A stretch of DNA of 64,000 nt from positions 310,001-374,000 of the forward strand of contig CAVWDE010000008.1 in the NCBI GenBank assembly GCA_963753685.1, given 5' to 3'. The stretch is from DATAOG01 sp963753685 (GTDB taxonomy: Bacteria; Pseudomonadota; Alphaproteobacteria; Geminicoccales; Geminicoccaceae). Both the position numbers and the translations under genes were made by a program. The notes beneath the pieces were generated by a model that saw only the letters and a list, made by a program, of their open reading frames with translations, did no database searches and was not told the DNA's origin. This document shows positions 53,778 to 62,294 of this stretch, piece after piece; positions within the stretch are counted from its first letter, which is position 1, and every line of letters starts with the position of its first letter.

Positions 53778-54292
53778 CGCTGACCTCCGATCACCCGCAG
53801 CGGACTCCGCCCCTCCTCATGCATCATCTGACGCAGCGCCTCGCGGCCGCGCGCCAGGCGCGACATCAGGGTGCCGAGCGGGATGCCCTGGATCCTGGCC
53901 GCCTGCTCGTAGCTGAAATCCTCCAGCGCGATCAGGCTGAGGGCGGCGCGTTGCGCCTCGGGGAGCCGCGCGAGCGCGGCCAGCACGTCGTGGACCTCGA
54001 GCCGGATCAGCTGCGCCGGCGGCAGGGCGACCGCGACCGCCTCGTCGTCGAGCTCCACCGTCGGCGGACGGCGCTGGCGCACGCCGCTGATGAAGGCATT
54101 GTGCATGATCGAGAACAGCCAGGCGCGCAGATTGCCGCCGGCGCGGAACAAGGGGGCCGCAGCGAGCGCCCGGACCAGGGTGTCCTGGACCAGATCCTCG
54201 GCCTCCTGCTGGCCACCGGTCAAAGCGAACGCATAGCGCCGCAGGCCGGCGATCTGCTCGGCGAGGCCCTCGCTCACGCTGTGGCTGGTCAT
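53774..54292 (-). CDS. ECF-type RNA polymerase sigma factor
   Basis: A 172-residue sigma factor with region 2 (LRRYAFALTGGQQEAEDLVQ, then DTLVRALAA and NLRAWLFSIMHNAFISGVR) and region 4 (LPEAQRAALSLIALEDFSYE, then QAARIQGIPLGTLMSRLARG). Regions 1 and 3 are absent, as in all ECF factors. It directs RNA polymerase to stress or envelope genes when released by the adjoining anti-sigma factor. The 175-bp divergent gap to chaN probably contains its own promoter, but I could not pick a convincing ECF motif. Confidence 0.93.
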   Translation of the reverse strand: MTSHSVSEGLAEQIAGLRRYAFALTGGQQEAEDLVQDTLVRALAAAPLFRAGGNLRAWLFSIMHNAFISGVRQRRPPTVELDDEAVAVALPPAQLIRLEVHDVLAALARLPEAQRAALSLIALEDFSYEQAARIQGIPLGTLMSRLARGREALRQMMHEEGRSPLRVIGGQR

Positions 54293-54467
54293 GATGCTCC
54301 TTCGGGCTCTTTTCCCCGATGTACGAGCCAGCCGCGAGCATAATCCGTCCGCCGCGGGAAAATCGACAGGGCGGGTCCGGCCGGGTCAGCCGGTGGCGCG
54401 GCCGAAGGGGCAAAAAGCTTGGTCTTTGACCCTTGCCGGCCCGACCGACGCCGCCAACCTGTTGGCC

Positions 54468-55445
54468 ATGCGTGCTCGCCCCACCTCGGGACCGGATCGC
54501 CGCGCCATCGGTCGGTGGCTGGTGGTCGCCGGGCTGACCCTGGTCGTGCCGGCGTGCGCGCCCGGCGGGCCCTGGCAGCACGGCCTCGGCGACGAGCACC
54601 CGCTGGCCGGCCGGATCTACCAGCCCGCGACCGGCCGTTTCGTCGACCAGGCGACCCTGGTCGCCGACCTCGCGCGCGCCGACTTCGTACTGATCGGCGA
54701 GCGCCACGACAACCAGGATCACCATCGCCTGCAGGCGCTCCTGGTCGAGGCCCTGGAGACGAAGAGCAAGCGCCCGCGCGCGGTCGCGTTCGAGATGATC
54801 CCGAGCGACCGGCAGCTGGCGCTGGTGGAGTACCGGCAGACCCATCCGGGTGAGGTGGCCGGGCTCGGCCAGGCGGTCGGCTGGGCGGCGCTCGGCTGGC
54901 CCGACTGGGCGCTCTACGCCCCGATCGCCGAGGCCGCGCTCGAGCGGGGTGGCGAGCTGGTCGCGGCGGATCTCTCGCCGGCCCAGGCCGCCGCGGTGTT
55001 CCGCGCCGGGCCGGCGATCCTGAAGGCGGCGATGGTGCGCCGGACCGGCCTCGACCAGGATCTGCCGACGGAACTGGCGGATGGCCTCGCCGACGAGCTG
55101 CGCGCCGCCCATTGCGGCCAGATCCCGGAGCCGGTGGTCGACGGCATGTTCCGCGTCCAGCGGGCGCGCGATGCGATGATGGCCGATCGCCTGGCGACGG
55201 TCGCCGGCCGGGCGGGCGCGGTGCTGATCGCCGGCAACGGTCACGTCCGCACCGATTGGGGCGTGCCCTGGTACCTCGCCCGCATCCGCCCCGGGTCCAG
55301 GATCGTCAGCGTCGGTCTGCTCGAGGTCTGGGACTCGGTCGACAGCGCTCCGGCCGACCTGCCGTTCGACTATGTCTGGTTCACGCCGCGGGCGGGCGAC
55401 GATCAGCCGTGCACCGGCGCCGAAGAGGGCCCGCCCTCCGGGTGA
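54468..55445 (+). CDS. chaN: ChaN family lipoprotein
   Basis: A 325-residue lipoprotein with lipobox VVPAC. The ChaN (DUF399) fold is seen in FVLIGERHDNQDHHRLQALL, VAFEMIPSDRQLALVEYR and GVLIAGNGHVRTDWGVP-like ending (AVLIAGNGHVRTDWGVPWYL). ChaN-type proteins bind heme in dimers and are linked to iron acquisition. It is divergent from the ECF sigma gene and could be under its control. Its last 43 bp overlap, tail to tail, the end of the converging methyltransferase gene. Confidence 0.88.
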   Translation: MRARPTSGPDRRAIGRWLVVAGLTLVVPACAPGGPWQHGLGDEHPLAGRIYQPATGRFVDQATLVADLARADFVLIGERHDNQDHHRLQALLVEALETKSKRPRAVAFEMIPSDRQLALVEYRQTHPGEVAGLGQAVGWAALGWPDWALYAPIAEAALERGGELVAADLSPAQAAAVFRAGPAILKAAMVRRTGLDQDLPTELADGLADELRAAHCGQIPEPVVDGMFRVQRARDAMMADRLATVAGRAGAVLIAGNGHVRTDWGVPWYLARIRPGSRIVSVGLLEVWDSVDSAPADLPFDYVWFTPRAGDDQPCTGAEEGPPSG

Positions 55446-56311
55446 TCGGTGGAGGCGGCGCCTGGCGCCGCTCGGCCCCGCTTCTCGAGCCAGAGACTGC
55501 TGGCCAGGCCATCGCCCCGGGGCAGCTCGCCGAGGATGCCCGCGTCCAGCCGCTCGCGCCGCCGGGTGGCGACATAGTGGCTGGCGAAGCGGAGCGCGTA
55601 GCCGCCGCCCTGCAACAGCGCCGCGACCGCCTGCTGCTCGTTGTAGCCGCGCCACGCCCAGGCCTCGGGATAGGGATCGGGCAGGAACACGTCGTGGACG
55701 TGGACCAGGACGCCCGCGGCCAGCTCCGGGAGAATCCGGTTCAGCAGCCAGTCGACGTCGGTCCCGGGCATCAGGATGTGGCTCGAGTCGACGACCAGCA
55801 GATCGCCCGCCACGAGCTCCGAGAAACAGCTCGCCGGCGCCCCCTGCAGCGTGACTTCGAGCCAGCGCAGATCGAGACCGCGAAGCGTCGCCCGGGGCGC
55901 CGGATCGATGCAGAGCAGCTCGGTCGCGAGGCTCCGATCGGCGATCGCGCGCGCCAGAAACCGGGTCGAATGACCAGAGCCGACCTCGACGATCCGCCGC
56001 GGGCGCAGGGTCGCGACCAGGGCGTAGGCGGCCGCCGCGTCGAGCGCGGGGAACCAGCCCTGATCGAAGCGCGGCGCCGGCGCCGGCCCGCCCAGGCGAC
56101 GCAGCGCGGGCGCCAGAGCCTCGATCGCCGTCAGGATTTTCTCGAACTCAGGCCAAGCCTGCTCGAACATCGCCTCCAGCGCCGGATAGGCGCAGGGGCT
56201 CACCCGGTCGGCATAGCGATGCGGGATGAAGAAGCCCCGTGGCCGGCCGCCGAGCAGGGTCGCGAGGCCCATGGCCAGCCGCCGGCGCCGGCCGCGCCGG
56301 TTGTCCGCCAC
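55403..56311 (-). CDS. Class I SAM-dependent methyltransferase
   Basis: A 302-residue protein. The SAM-binding loop is IVEVGSGHSTRFLARAI near residue 110, then LLCIDPAPRA and GDLLVVDSSHILMPGTDVDW, VHVHDVFLPDPYPEAWAWRG. These are hallmarks of the Methyltransf_24-like group, often acting on sugars or small metabolites. GTG 56311 is listed because homologue-like sequence (RLAMGLATLLGG) extends past the ATG at 56272; either could be the start. It lies 40 bp downstream of the MBL-fold gene. Confidence 0.82.
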   Translation of the reverse strand: MADNRRGRRRRLAMGLATLLGGRPRGFFIPHRYADRVSPCAYPALEAMFEQAWPEFEKILTAIEALAPALRRLGGPAPAPRFDQGWFPALDAAAAYALVATLRPRRIVEVGSGHSTRFLARAIADRSLATELLCIDPAPRATLRGLDLRWLEVTLQGAPASCFSELVAGDLLVVDSSHILMPGTDVDWLLNRILPELAAGVLVHVHDVFLPDPYPEAWAWRGYNEQQAVAALLQGGGYALRFASHYVATRRRERLDAGILGELPRGDGLASSLWLEKRGRAAPGAASTDHPEGGPSSAPVHG

Positions 56312-56351
56312 GCTTGATCCGGACCGCTCGACCACGCGCGCCCGCCCCGGC

Positions 56352-57188
56352 TCAGGGGTGCAGCACCAGGCCCTCCTGCGCCACCTGCGAGCCGGGCAGG
56401 GCGCGCCCGAGTTCCTCGGCGATCCGGTCGAGGGCGGCATCGTCGTGGTCCGGATCGTGGTGGAAGGCGATCAGCCGCTCGACCCCGGCCGCCTGGCACA
56501 GACGCACGCCCTCGTTCCAGGTCGAGTGTCCCCAGCCGCGATAGGTCGGATACTCCGCCTCGGTGTAGGTGGCGTCGTAGATCACGATCTGGCTGCCCCG
56601 GATCAGCTCGAGAATGGTCGGATCGAGCTCGCCCTCGCGATGCTCGGTGTCGGTGACGTAGCAGATCGACTTGCCGGCATGCTCGATCCGGTAGCCGGTC
56701 GCGCCGTTCGGGTGATTGAGGGGTGCGGTGCGCAGGATCACGCCCGGCACCGGCTCGAACGTGGCGCCGGCGGCGAAGTCGTGAAACGCGATGCAGGCGT
56801 GCATGATGTCCAGCGGCACCGGGAAGATCGGCGCCCGCATCAGATCCTTGAGCACGCCCTGGAGCGCTCCCTCCTGGCCGCCCAGGTGGCCGGCCCAGAG
56901 CTGGAAGCGGTTGTCGGGGTGATAGGCCGGGCGGAAGAACGGAAAGCCGCCGATGTGATCGATGTGGGTGTGGGTCAAAAGGATGTGGGCCTTCAGGCCG
57001 TGCTGACCGTTCAGGCTGGCGCCGAGCGCACGCAGCCCGGTGCCGGCGTCGAGGATCAGCCGCTGGTCCCCGCACATCACCTCGAGACACGCGGTGTTGC
57101 CGCCATAGCGGATCGTGTCCGGTCCGGGGCACGGCACGCTGCCGCGGACCCCCCAGAAGCGCAGCCAGAACTCGTCCTTCGCCGCCAT
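56352..57188 (-). CDS. MBL-fold metal-dependent hydrolase
   Basis: A 278-residue metallo-beta-lactamase-fold protein. Metal ligands are in LTHTHIDHIGGFPFF, with further His/Asp in TAPLNHPNGATGYRIEH, CYVTDTEHRE and FHHDPDHDD. The opening RFWGVRGSVPCPGPDTIRYG and NTACLEV match the group of uncharacterised cyclic nucleotide phosphodiesterase-like or RNase Z-like hydrolases, and in other genomes similar proteins are fused or linked to two-component receivers. Here it is alone, likely with the methyltransferase in one transcript. Confidence 0.9.
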   Translation of the reverse strand: MAAKDEFWLRFWGVRGSVPCPGPDTIRYGGNTACLEVMCGDQRLILDAGTGLRALGASLNGQHGLKAHILLTHTHIDHIGGFPFFRPAYHPDNRFQLWAGHLGGQEGALQGVLKDLMRAPIFPVPLDIMHACIAFHDFAAGATFEPVPGVILRTAPLNHPNGATGYRIEHAGKSICYVTDTEHREGELDPTILELIRGSQIVIYDATYTEAEYPTYRGWGHSTWNEGVRLCQAAGVERLIAFHHDPDHDDAALDRIAEELGRALPGSQVAQEGLVLHP

Positions 57189-57293
57189 CGTCGTCCGCCT
57201 CGGCCATCAGCAAATAGGAATTTCCGGCCGAGGACAAGGCCCGACGATCGCGTGGCGCCTCGGACTCTCCAACTCTAAGTGTATTGCGTCAAC

Positions 57294-57789
57294 TCAATCC
57301 GAGACGTGACGGTAGAGAAAGTAGCGCTCCCGCGCGACCGCCTCGGGCGGCGGCAGCGGCCGCGAGCGCGCCCGCCCGCATCGGCTGATCGGAGATCACC
57401 CAGGCGCCGGGTGCCAGCAGGGCGGGCAGGACCTGCGCGAGCCAGGCCGCGAGCTCGGCGTTCTGCGCCGCATCGCCGGTGCCGACATCGCTGTGCACCA
57501 GCGCCGCGGGCGCGCCGATGCGGGCGCCGGCCGCCGGCAGGGTCTCCCGGATGTCGCCCAGGATCAGATGCTCTTCATCGGGCATGGATGCCGGATGCGC
57601 CGCCAGCTGGCGCTCGAACACGAAGATCGCGCGCCCCGGCAACAGCTCGCGCAGATGATCATAGGTCCGCCCGTTGCCGAGCCCGAGCTCGAGCACCGGT
57701 CCGGGCAAATCCGAGATCGCGCGCGCCGCCTGGTCCAGACACGCCCGCTGCGCCTCCAGCCGGCGGATGAAGCTGTCGAGACGGCTCAT
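57294..57789 (-). CDS. SAM-dependent methyltransferase (Methyltransf_17-like), apparent frameshift at the 3' end
   Basis: About 165 residues. The start MSRLDSFIRRLEAQRACLDQ and the SAM loop LELGLGNGRTYDHLRELLP are typical, followed by FVFERQLAAHP and VHSDVGTGDA. Near 57352 the frame appears to slip: in one frame the protein ends in a low-complexity tail at 57289, in the other it continues as LPPPEAVARERYFLYRHVSD with a stop at 57294-57296, which is the expected family ending (RYFLYR). The second reading is used here. Substrate unknown. Confidence 0.82.
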
Positions 57790-57874
57790 ATCGAAGACCC
57801 GGCTCTTAGCTCGCGGTACCTGCTAAGGCGAGTGGTCGCGTCAATCGCCGGGAAAAGAGCCAGCATGTTTGGCG

Positions 57875-58054
57875 TCACTGGTCGCCGGACGTTTGTTCCG
57901 AGGGAGCGGGCGGTGGACTGGGGAGCTTCGAAGCCGGTGGAACGCCCGACCCACCCTGCGGCGGACGCATGGTCTGTGATGGAGCGGTCGGGTGGACCCC
58001 CTCCCTCACTGTCAGGCGTGGACCGTCGGAGGAGTTACCTTTGGTGCCGGTCAT
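57875..58054 (-). CDS. Small proline-rich protein coupled to the DUF6338 gene
   Basis: A 59-residue protein. Its ATG overlaps the DUF6338 stop by four bases (ATGA), and the frame is open through 180 bp. It begins MTGTKGNSSDG and then becomes rich in proline and glycine (MRPPQGGSGVPPASKLPSPP), with no membrane segment. I recall short proline/glycine-rich partners beside other DUF6338 genes, which would make this a conserved companion; that recollection needs a search. Lower GC than neighbours, like its partner. Confidence 0.6.
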   Translation of the reverse strand: MTGTKGNSSDGPRLTVREGVHPTAPSQTMRPPQGGSGVPPASKLPSPPPAPSEQTSGDQ

Positions 58055-58653
58055 CGCGTGTCTCCGCTGGCTTGGAAAAGTTCTATGAACTCATAGTCGC
58101 TTGGACGCAGTATCAATCCCTGAGTGGCGGGCACTCTTTCCGCAAAGCGTCCCGCGTCGTCCAGCTTCCAGAGCTCCTCCAGATATAGATGACCCGAATT
58201 GGGGTACAAGCTCGCATAGGATTTTTCCGCGTATCGCCCTCCTATGCGACGGCCATCTTTGAGATGAACAATGATCCAGCAAGGCTGCCTTCTTGTAAAG
58301 AAATCATCCCACGCGGTCTTGTGTCTTTGCAGGATGATGTTCTTCCGTTCGAGCAATCGGAACAATAAGAGAAGGAGTACAGCCCAAGCGATCGGCGCGA
58401 CCAGAAAAATCAATATTACAAGGGAATATGCGACGAGAGGATGCGACGCGACAAACTCAGGCTTCGCGATTAGAGTAATCGGCCAAAATAACAATGCGAA
58501 ATTTACAAGACCGAAGGCAATGGCCTCAAGAACATTGTCTTTCAGGGTGATTCGTTCTATTGGATGAAACGCCCCATACGCCTTCATGGATATGAAGCCG
58601 GGGACCAGGAGAGCGATGATGATCACGAGCTTCGATGGCGAGAACACATCCAT
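58051..58653 (-). CDS. DUF6338 family membrane protein
   Basis: A 200-residue protein with three hydrophobic segments at the N-terminus (KLVIIIALLVPGFISMKAYG, AFGLVNFALLFWPITLIA, VILIFLVAPIAWAVLLLLLF) and a cytoplasmic C-terminal domain (TAWDDFFTRRQPCWIIVHLK, DGRRIGGRYAEKSYASLYPN, then LYLEELW). This is the DUF6338 pattern; function unknown. GC is about 50-55% by eye, far below the window, with A/T-ending codons, so recent transfer is likely. The neighbours on both sides are ordinary metabolic genes. Confidence 0.82.
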   Translation of the reverse strand: MDVFSPSKLVIIIALLVPGFISMKAYGAFHPIERITLKDNVLEAIAFGLVNFALLFWPITLIAKPEFVASHPLVAYSLVILIFLVAPIAWAVLLLLLFRLLERKNIILQRHKTAWDDFFTRRQPCWIIVHLKDGRRIGGRYAEKSYASLYPNSGHLYLEELWKLDDAGRFAERVPATQGLILRPSDYEFIELFQASGDTR

Positions 58654-58861
58654 CGGCGCCTAGCCCTCCAGCCCTGCCCTAAAATCAAGTCGCCTCTCGA
58701 CCCGAACAAAGGTCGACTGCATCCCGCCAACGGCAACGTTGTCAAGCCGATCGAGCATGCTGACAGCATAGCAAGCGCTCTGCAACGAGTATCCCAACTC
58801 GGGCGTCCGGGCAAGCCGCCGCTGGCTTCACTTGAAGCGCGTTTGCATTCGACTCCGACAC

Positions 58862-60030
58862 TCACTTCAGCCGGAGGATCGCCAGCGCGAGCGCTTTGGC
58901 GCGCGGGATCAGGCTGTCGAGGTGGCAGGCTTCGTCGGGGCTGTGGGCCTTCTCGCCGATCGGGCCGGTGGCGCAGACGGTGGGCGCGCCGAGGGCGGCG
59001 GTGAAGCCGGAGTCGGCCGAGCCGCCGGTGTATTCGCCGCCGATCGTCATGCCAAGCTCGGCCGCGGCCGCGACGTAGTGCTCGAACAGCGCGCGGTTGG
59101 CGGCGTTCGGCTCGAGTGGGAGAAAAGCCGCCTTCTCGGTCAGGCGCGTGGTCGTGCCGGCGAGGTGGGTCTCGGCGAGGATCCTCTCGATCGCCGTCTC
59201 GGCCGCCGCCATCGCGGCCATGGTCTTGAAGCGCACGTCGACCCGGCAGCTGGCCAAGGGGGCGACCGTGTTGACCGACTGGCCGCCGTTGATCAGGCCG
59301 ACGTTGACCGTCGTGCCGCTGGCGTAGTCGGTCAGCGCATGCAGCTCCAGAACCTTGCGGCAGAGCTCCTCGATGGCGCTCACGCCCTGGTCGTGCGAGG
59401 AACCGGAATGGGCGGCCTTGCCGGTCACCTCGACGGTGAGGAACATGGCGCCTTTGCGGCCGGAGACGATGTTGCCCGACGGCCGTCCGGGCTCGGCGTT
59501 GAAGACCGCGCGGGCGCCGCGGGCGGCGGCCTCGATGGTCGGGCGCGAGGCGGGCGAGGCGATCTCCTCGTCCGAGGTCACGAGCATGACCAGCGGCCGG
59601 GCGGCCCCGCCGTGCGCGCGCGAACGCCTCGAAGCACGAAGGCGTTCATCACCAGGCCCGCCTTCATGTCGGCGACCCCTGGCCCATAGGCGCGGCCATC
59701 CTCGACCCGGAATGGCCGCTCGGCGACCGTGCCGGTGGGGAAGACCGTGTCGCGATGGCCGAGCAGGAGCACGTGCGCGTTGCCGGCCGCGGGCTGGCGT
59801 GGTGCCACCGTCGCCTTGAGCGAGAGGCTGCCGTCGGCCTGAGCAATCGCCTCGCAGGCCAGACCGCGGCTCTCGAGATGGCGCCGGATGACCTCACCGG
59901 CGCGCGCCACGCCGGCGGCATCGAACGAGCCGGAATCGACGTTCACCAGCTCGCCCAGCAACCCGACCATCGGCTCGTATTGCTCCCCGAGCCAGGCGAG
60001 CAGCTCGGCCTCGCGCGCGGTGATCGACAT
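58862..60030 (-). CDS. M20 family metallopeptidase (carboxypeptidase G2-like), apparent frameshifts
   Basis: Read as one gene this is a ~388-residue peptidase that removes C-terminal glutamate or similar groups. First part: MSITAREAELLAWLGEQYEP, VNVDSGSFDA, and metal-binding LLLGHRDTVFPTGTVAERPF and YGPGVADMKAGLVMNAFVL. Second part: LVMLVTSDEEI with the catalytic Glu pair, GRKGAMFLTVEVTGKAAHSG and GGSADSGFTAALG. Between them, near 59610-59632, two small shifts within 40 bp break the frame (FEAFARA / HGGAARPL are both recognisable). GGAGGAG precedes ATG 60030. It is divergent from the formamidase-like gene. Confidence 0.88.
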
Positions 60031-60162
60031 CGGCTCCTCCAATCGGCGGTCGCGGTCCGGGATCGGAACGGTAGCCCGTCGGGCCACGGCCGGCAAACGG
60101 CTCGACAGGCGGACCTCCGAGTGCTGTGCTGGCCTGCCCGAGGCGAAGGGTGGGAAAGGCCG

Positions 60163-61014
60163 ATGAACTGGCGCGATCTTGACGCGGATAGGCTCGAGCA
60201 GGCGTTCAATCCGCGCCGCTCGGTCCCCGATTTCGAAGCTTTCCAGACAGAAAAAGCGCAGCTCAGCGCGAGCGTGCGCACACGGCTGGCAGGCCACCTG
60301 GACGTGCCCTATGGCGACACGGCGCTCCAGAGGGTCGACGTGTTCACCGCCGGCGGCCGGACCGGCGCGCCGGTCCACGTCTTCTACCACGGCGGTTACT
60401 GGCGGGCGCAGGACAAGGCGAATTTTGCCTTCGTCGCCGAGCCCCTGGTCGCCGCCGGCATCTGCACGGTGATCGCCAACTACGACCTGTGTCCCGCGGT
60501 GACCCTGGATGGCGTGGTCGCCTCGGCGCGCAAAGCACTCGCCTGGACCTTCCGGCACGCGGCCGAGTTCGGCGCCGATCCCGCCCGCCTCACGATCTCA
60601 GGCAGCTCGGCCGGCGCGCATCTGCAGGCGATGGCGCTGGCCCACGACTGGCCGGCCGAGGGGCTGCCCGCGGACCTGATCAAGGGCGCGGTGCCGATCA
60701 GCGGCATCTACGATCCCGAGCCCGCGCGCCACATCTCGGTCAACGCCGAGATCGGGCTGACCGAGGCGATCGCCCGTCGGAACGACGCACTGGCGCTCGC
60801 ACCCCGGGTGCGCTGCCCGGTCGCGCTGTTCGTGGGTGGCGACGAGCCGCCCCTCTGGCGCCGGCAGACCGAGCTCTACGCCGCCCACCTTCGCCGCCAC
60901 GGCCTCGATCCGTCCCTCACCGTCGTGCCGGGGGCGCATCACTTCAGCATCCTCGACCAGTACCTCGACCCGGAGAGCCCCGTGATCCGCGCGATCGCCG
61001 CGATGGCGGCCTGA
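60163..61014 (+). CDS. Alpha/beta hydrolase, arylformamidase-like
   Basis: A 283-residue hydrolase. It carries FYHGGYWRAQDKANF (the HGGYW oxyanion motif of arylformamidases and related carboxylesterases), the nucleophile SGSSAGAHLQ, FVGGDEPPLWRRQ with Asp, and GAHHFSIL with the His. Relatives hydrolyse N-formylkynurenine or small amides and esters; the exact substrate is open. It lies 21 bp ahead of an SDR gene and probably forms an operon with it, as is common for degradation pathways. Confidence 0.88.
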   Translation: MNWRDLDADRLEQAFNPRRSVPDFEAFQTEKAQLSASVRTRLAGHLDVPYGDTALQRVDVFTAGGRTGAPVHVFYHGGYWRAQDKANFAFVAEPLVAAGICTVIANYDLCPAVTLDGVVASARKALAWTFRHAAEFGADPARLTISGSSAGAHLQAMALAHDWPAEGLPADLIKGAVPISGIYDPEPARHISVNAEIGLTEAIARRNDALALAPRVRCPVALFVGGDEPPLWRRQTELYAAHLRRHGLDPSLTVVPGAHHFSILDQYLDPESPVIRAIAAMAA

Positions 61015-61035
61015 GCCTTGGCGACGGAGGAGCCG

Positions 61036-61842
61036 ATGACCACCAGACCGCTCGCCGGCCGCACCGCCCTGGTGACCGGCGGCGCCGCCGGCATCGGTCG
61101 CGCGACCGCGGGCGCGCTGGCTGCGGCCGGCGCCGATGTCGGCATCGTCGATCTCGACCCGAGGGTCGGCGAGGTCGCGCGGGCGGTCGCGGTCGAGCAT
61201 GGCGTGCGCACCGCGTCCGCGATCGGCGACGTTGCCGATGAGACCGCGGCCCGGGCGGCCCATGGCGAGATCGTCGAAGCGCTCGGGCCGGTTACGGTCT
61301 TGATCAACAACGCCGGCATCATGGCCCAGGAGGTGCGGCCGTTCCACGAGCAGCCGATCGCTCATTTCGACCGCATGCTGGCGATCCACCTGCGCGGCAG
61401 CGCCCTGTTCAGCGCGCTCGTGGTCCCGGGCATGCGGGCCGCCGGCTTCGGCCGGATCGTCAATCTGTCCTCGGTGCTGGGGCTGGTCGGCCTGCCCTAC
61501 CGCCTGGGCTATGGCGTCGCCAAGACCGCGATCATCGGCCTGACCCGCGCGCTCGCCATGGAGAACGCCCGCTTCGGCATCACCGTCAATGCGCTCGCCC
61601 CCGGCTACATCGCGACCGAGACCAACCTCGAGCGCGGCCGGCTGGGCCTCCTGAACTATGAGCTCTATGCCGAGCGCACGCCGGTCGGTCGCTGGGGCCG
61701 GCCCGAGGAGATCGCACGCGTGATCGGGTTCCTCGCCGACCCCGCCTCGGCGTTCATCACCGGCGCCGTGATCGCGGTCGACGGCGGCTACACCGCGCGC
61801 GGCGACCCGGGCGACGACCTCGGCCCGAGGCCCCCTGCCTGA
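61036..61842 (+). CDS. Short-chain dehydrogenase/reductase
   Basis: A 268-residue classical SDR. NAD(P) motif TGGAAGIGRATAG, INNAGIM, the catalytic set LSSVLGLVGLPYRLGYGVAK (Ser and YxxxK) and VIAVDGGYTARG are all present, so unlike the SDR at 6.0 kb this one should be active. ATG 61036 is chosen because GGAGGAG stands before it. It follows the formamidase-like hydrolase; an alcohol/ketone step in the same pathway is likely. Confidence 0.93.
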   Translation: MTTRPLAGRTALVTGGAAGIGRATAGALAAAGADVGIVDLDPRVGEVARAVAVEHGVRTASAIGDVADETAARAAHGEIVEALGPVTVLINNAGIMAQEVRPFHEQPIAHFDRMLAIHLRGSALFSALVVPGMRAAGFGRIVNLSSVLGLVGLPYRLGYGVAKTAIIGLTRALAMENARFGITVNALAPGYIATETNLERGRLGLLNYELYAERTPVGRWGRPEEIARVIGFLADPASAFITGAVIAVDGGYTARGDPGDDLGPRPPA

Positions 61843-61890
61843 CCCCGCCGCCCCACCTCGACGCCGGACCCCGACGCTCTCGGGCCGGTC

Positions 61891-62085
61891 TCAGCCTTCG
61901 GGAGCGTCCGGCGCCAGCTGATTGACCATCTGCGGCGGGCTCACGTCGTCGTCGTGGCCGAGGCCGGCAATGAACCCGGGGGCCATGACCAGCAGCGCCA
62001 GGCCGAGCAGGACGATCAGCGGTGCGACCAGTCGGAGGCGGCGCACCGCCGGCGGGTCATAGGCGATCTGGCTGCTCATCGTCAT
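61891..62085 (-). CDS. Small single-helix membrane protein
   Basis: About 64 residues with one transmembrane segment (RLVAPLIVLLGLALLVMAPG) and a short polar end. No family is recognised. Three in-frame ATG codons (62100, 62085, 62079) compete; GGAG at about nine nucleotides favours 62085. It converges on the SDR gene. Confidence 0.5.
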   Translation of the reverse strand: MTMSSQIAYDPPAVRRLRLVAPLIVLLGLALLVMAPGFIAGLGHDDDVSPPQMVNQLAPDAPEG

Positions 62086-62103
62086 CAATGCGCGCTCCAT
62101 CGA

Positions 62104-62124
62104 GCCGACCGTCCAATGGTCGGC
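62104..62124. repeat. 7-bp hairpin upstream of the small membrane gene
   Basis: GCCGACC (62104-62110) pairs with GGTCGGC (62118-62124) across a 7-nt loop. There is no T-tract. It may be a protein-binding site or chance. Confidence 0.3.
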
Positions 62125-62294
62125 CCGTCTCTTGTGGCATCGATGCCGACCCGGAACCTGTGAACTGGGTCACACGGCGACGCCGATTTTTTCCGATGAC
62201 TCCCGAGCGACGGTCAGACGCCGAGGCGCCAGGCTCGGGGGCCGCGTAGCAGGAGCGGTGCTGCCGCCACGCGATCCCCGAGGTTCCCCTAAGA

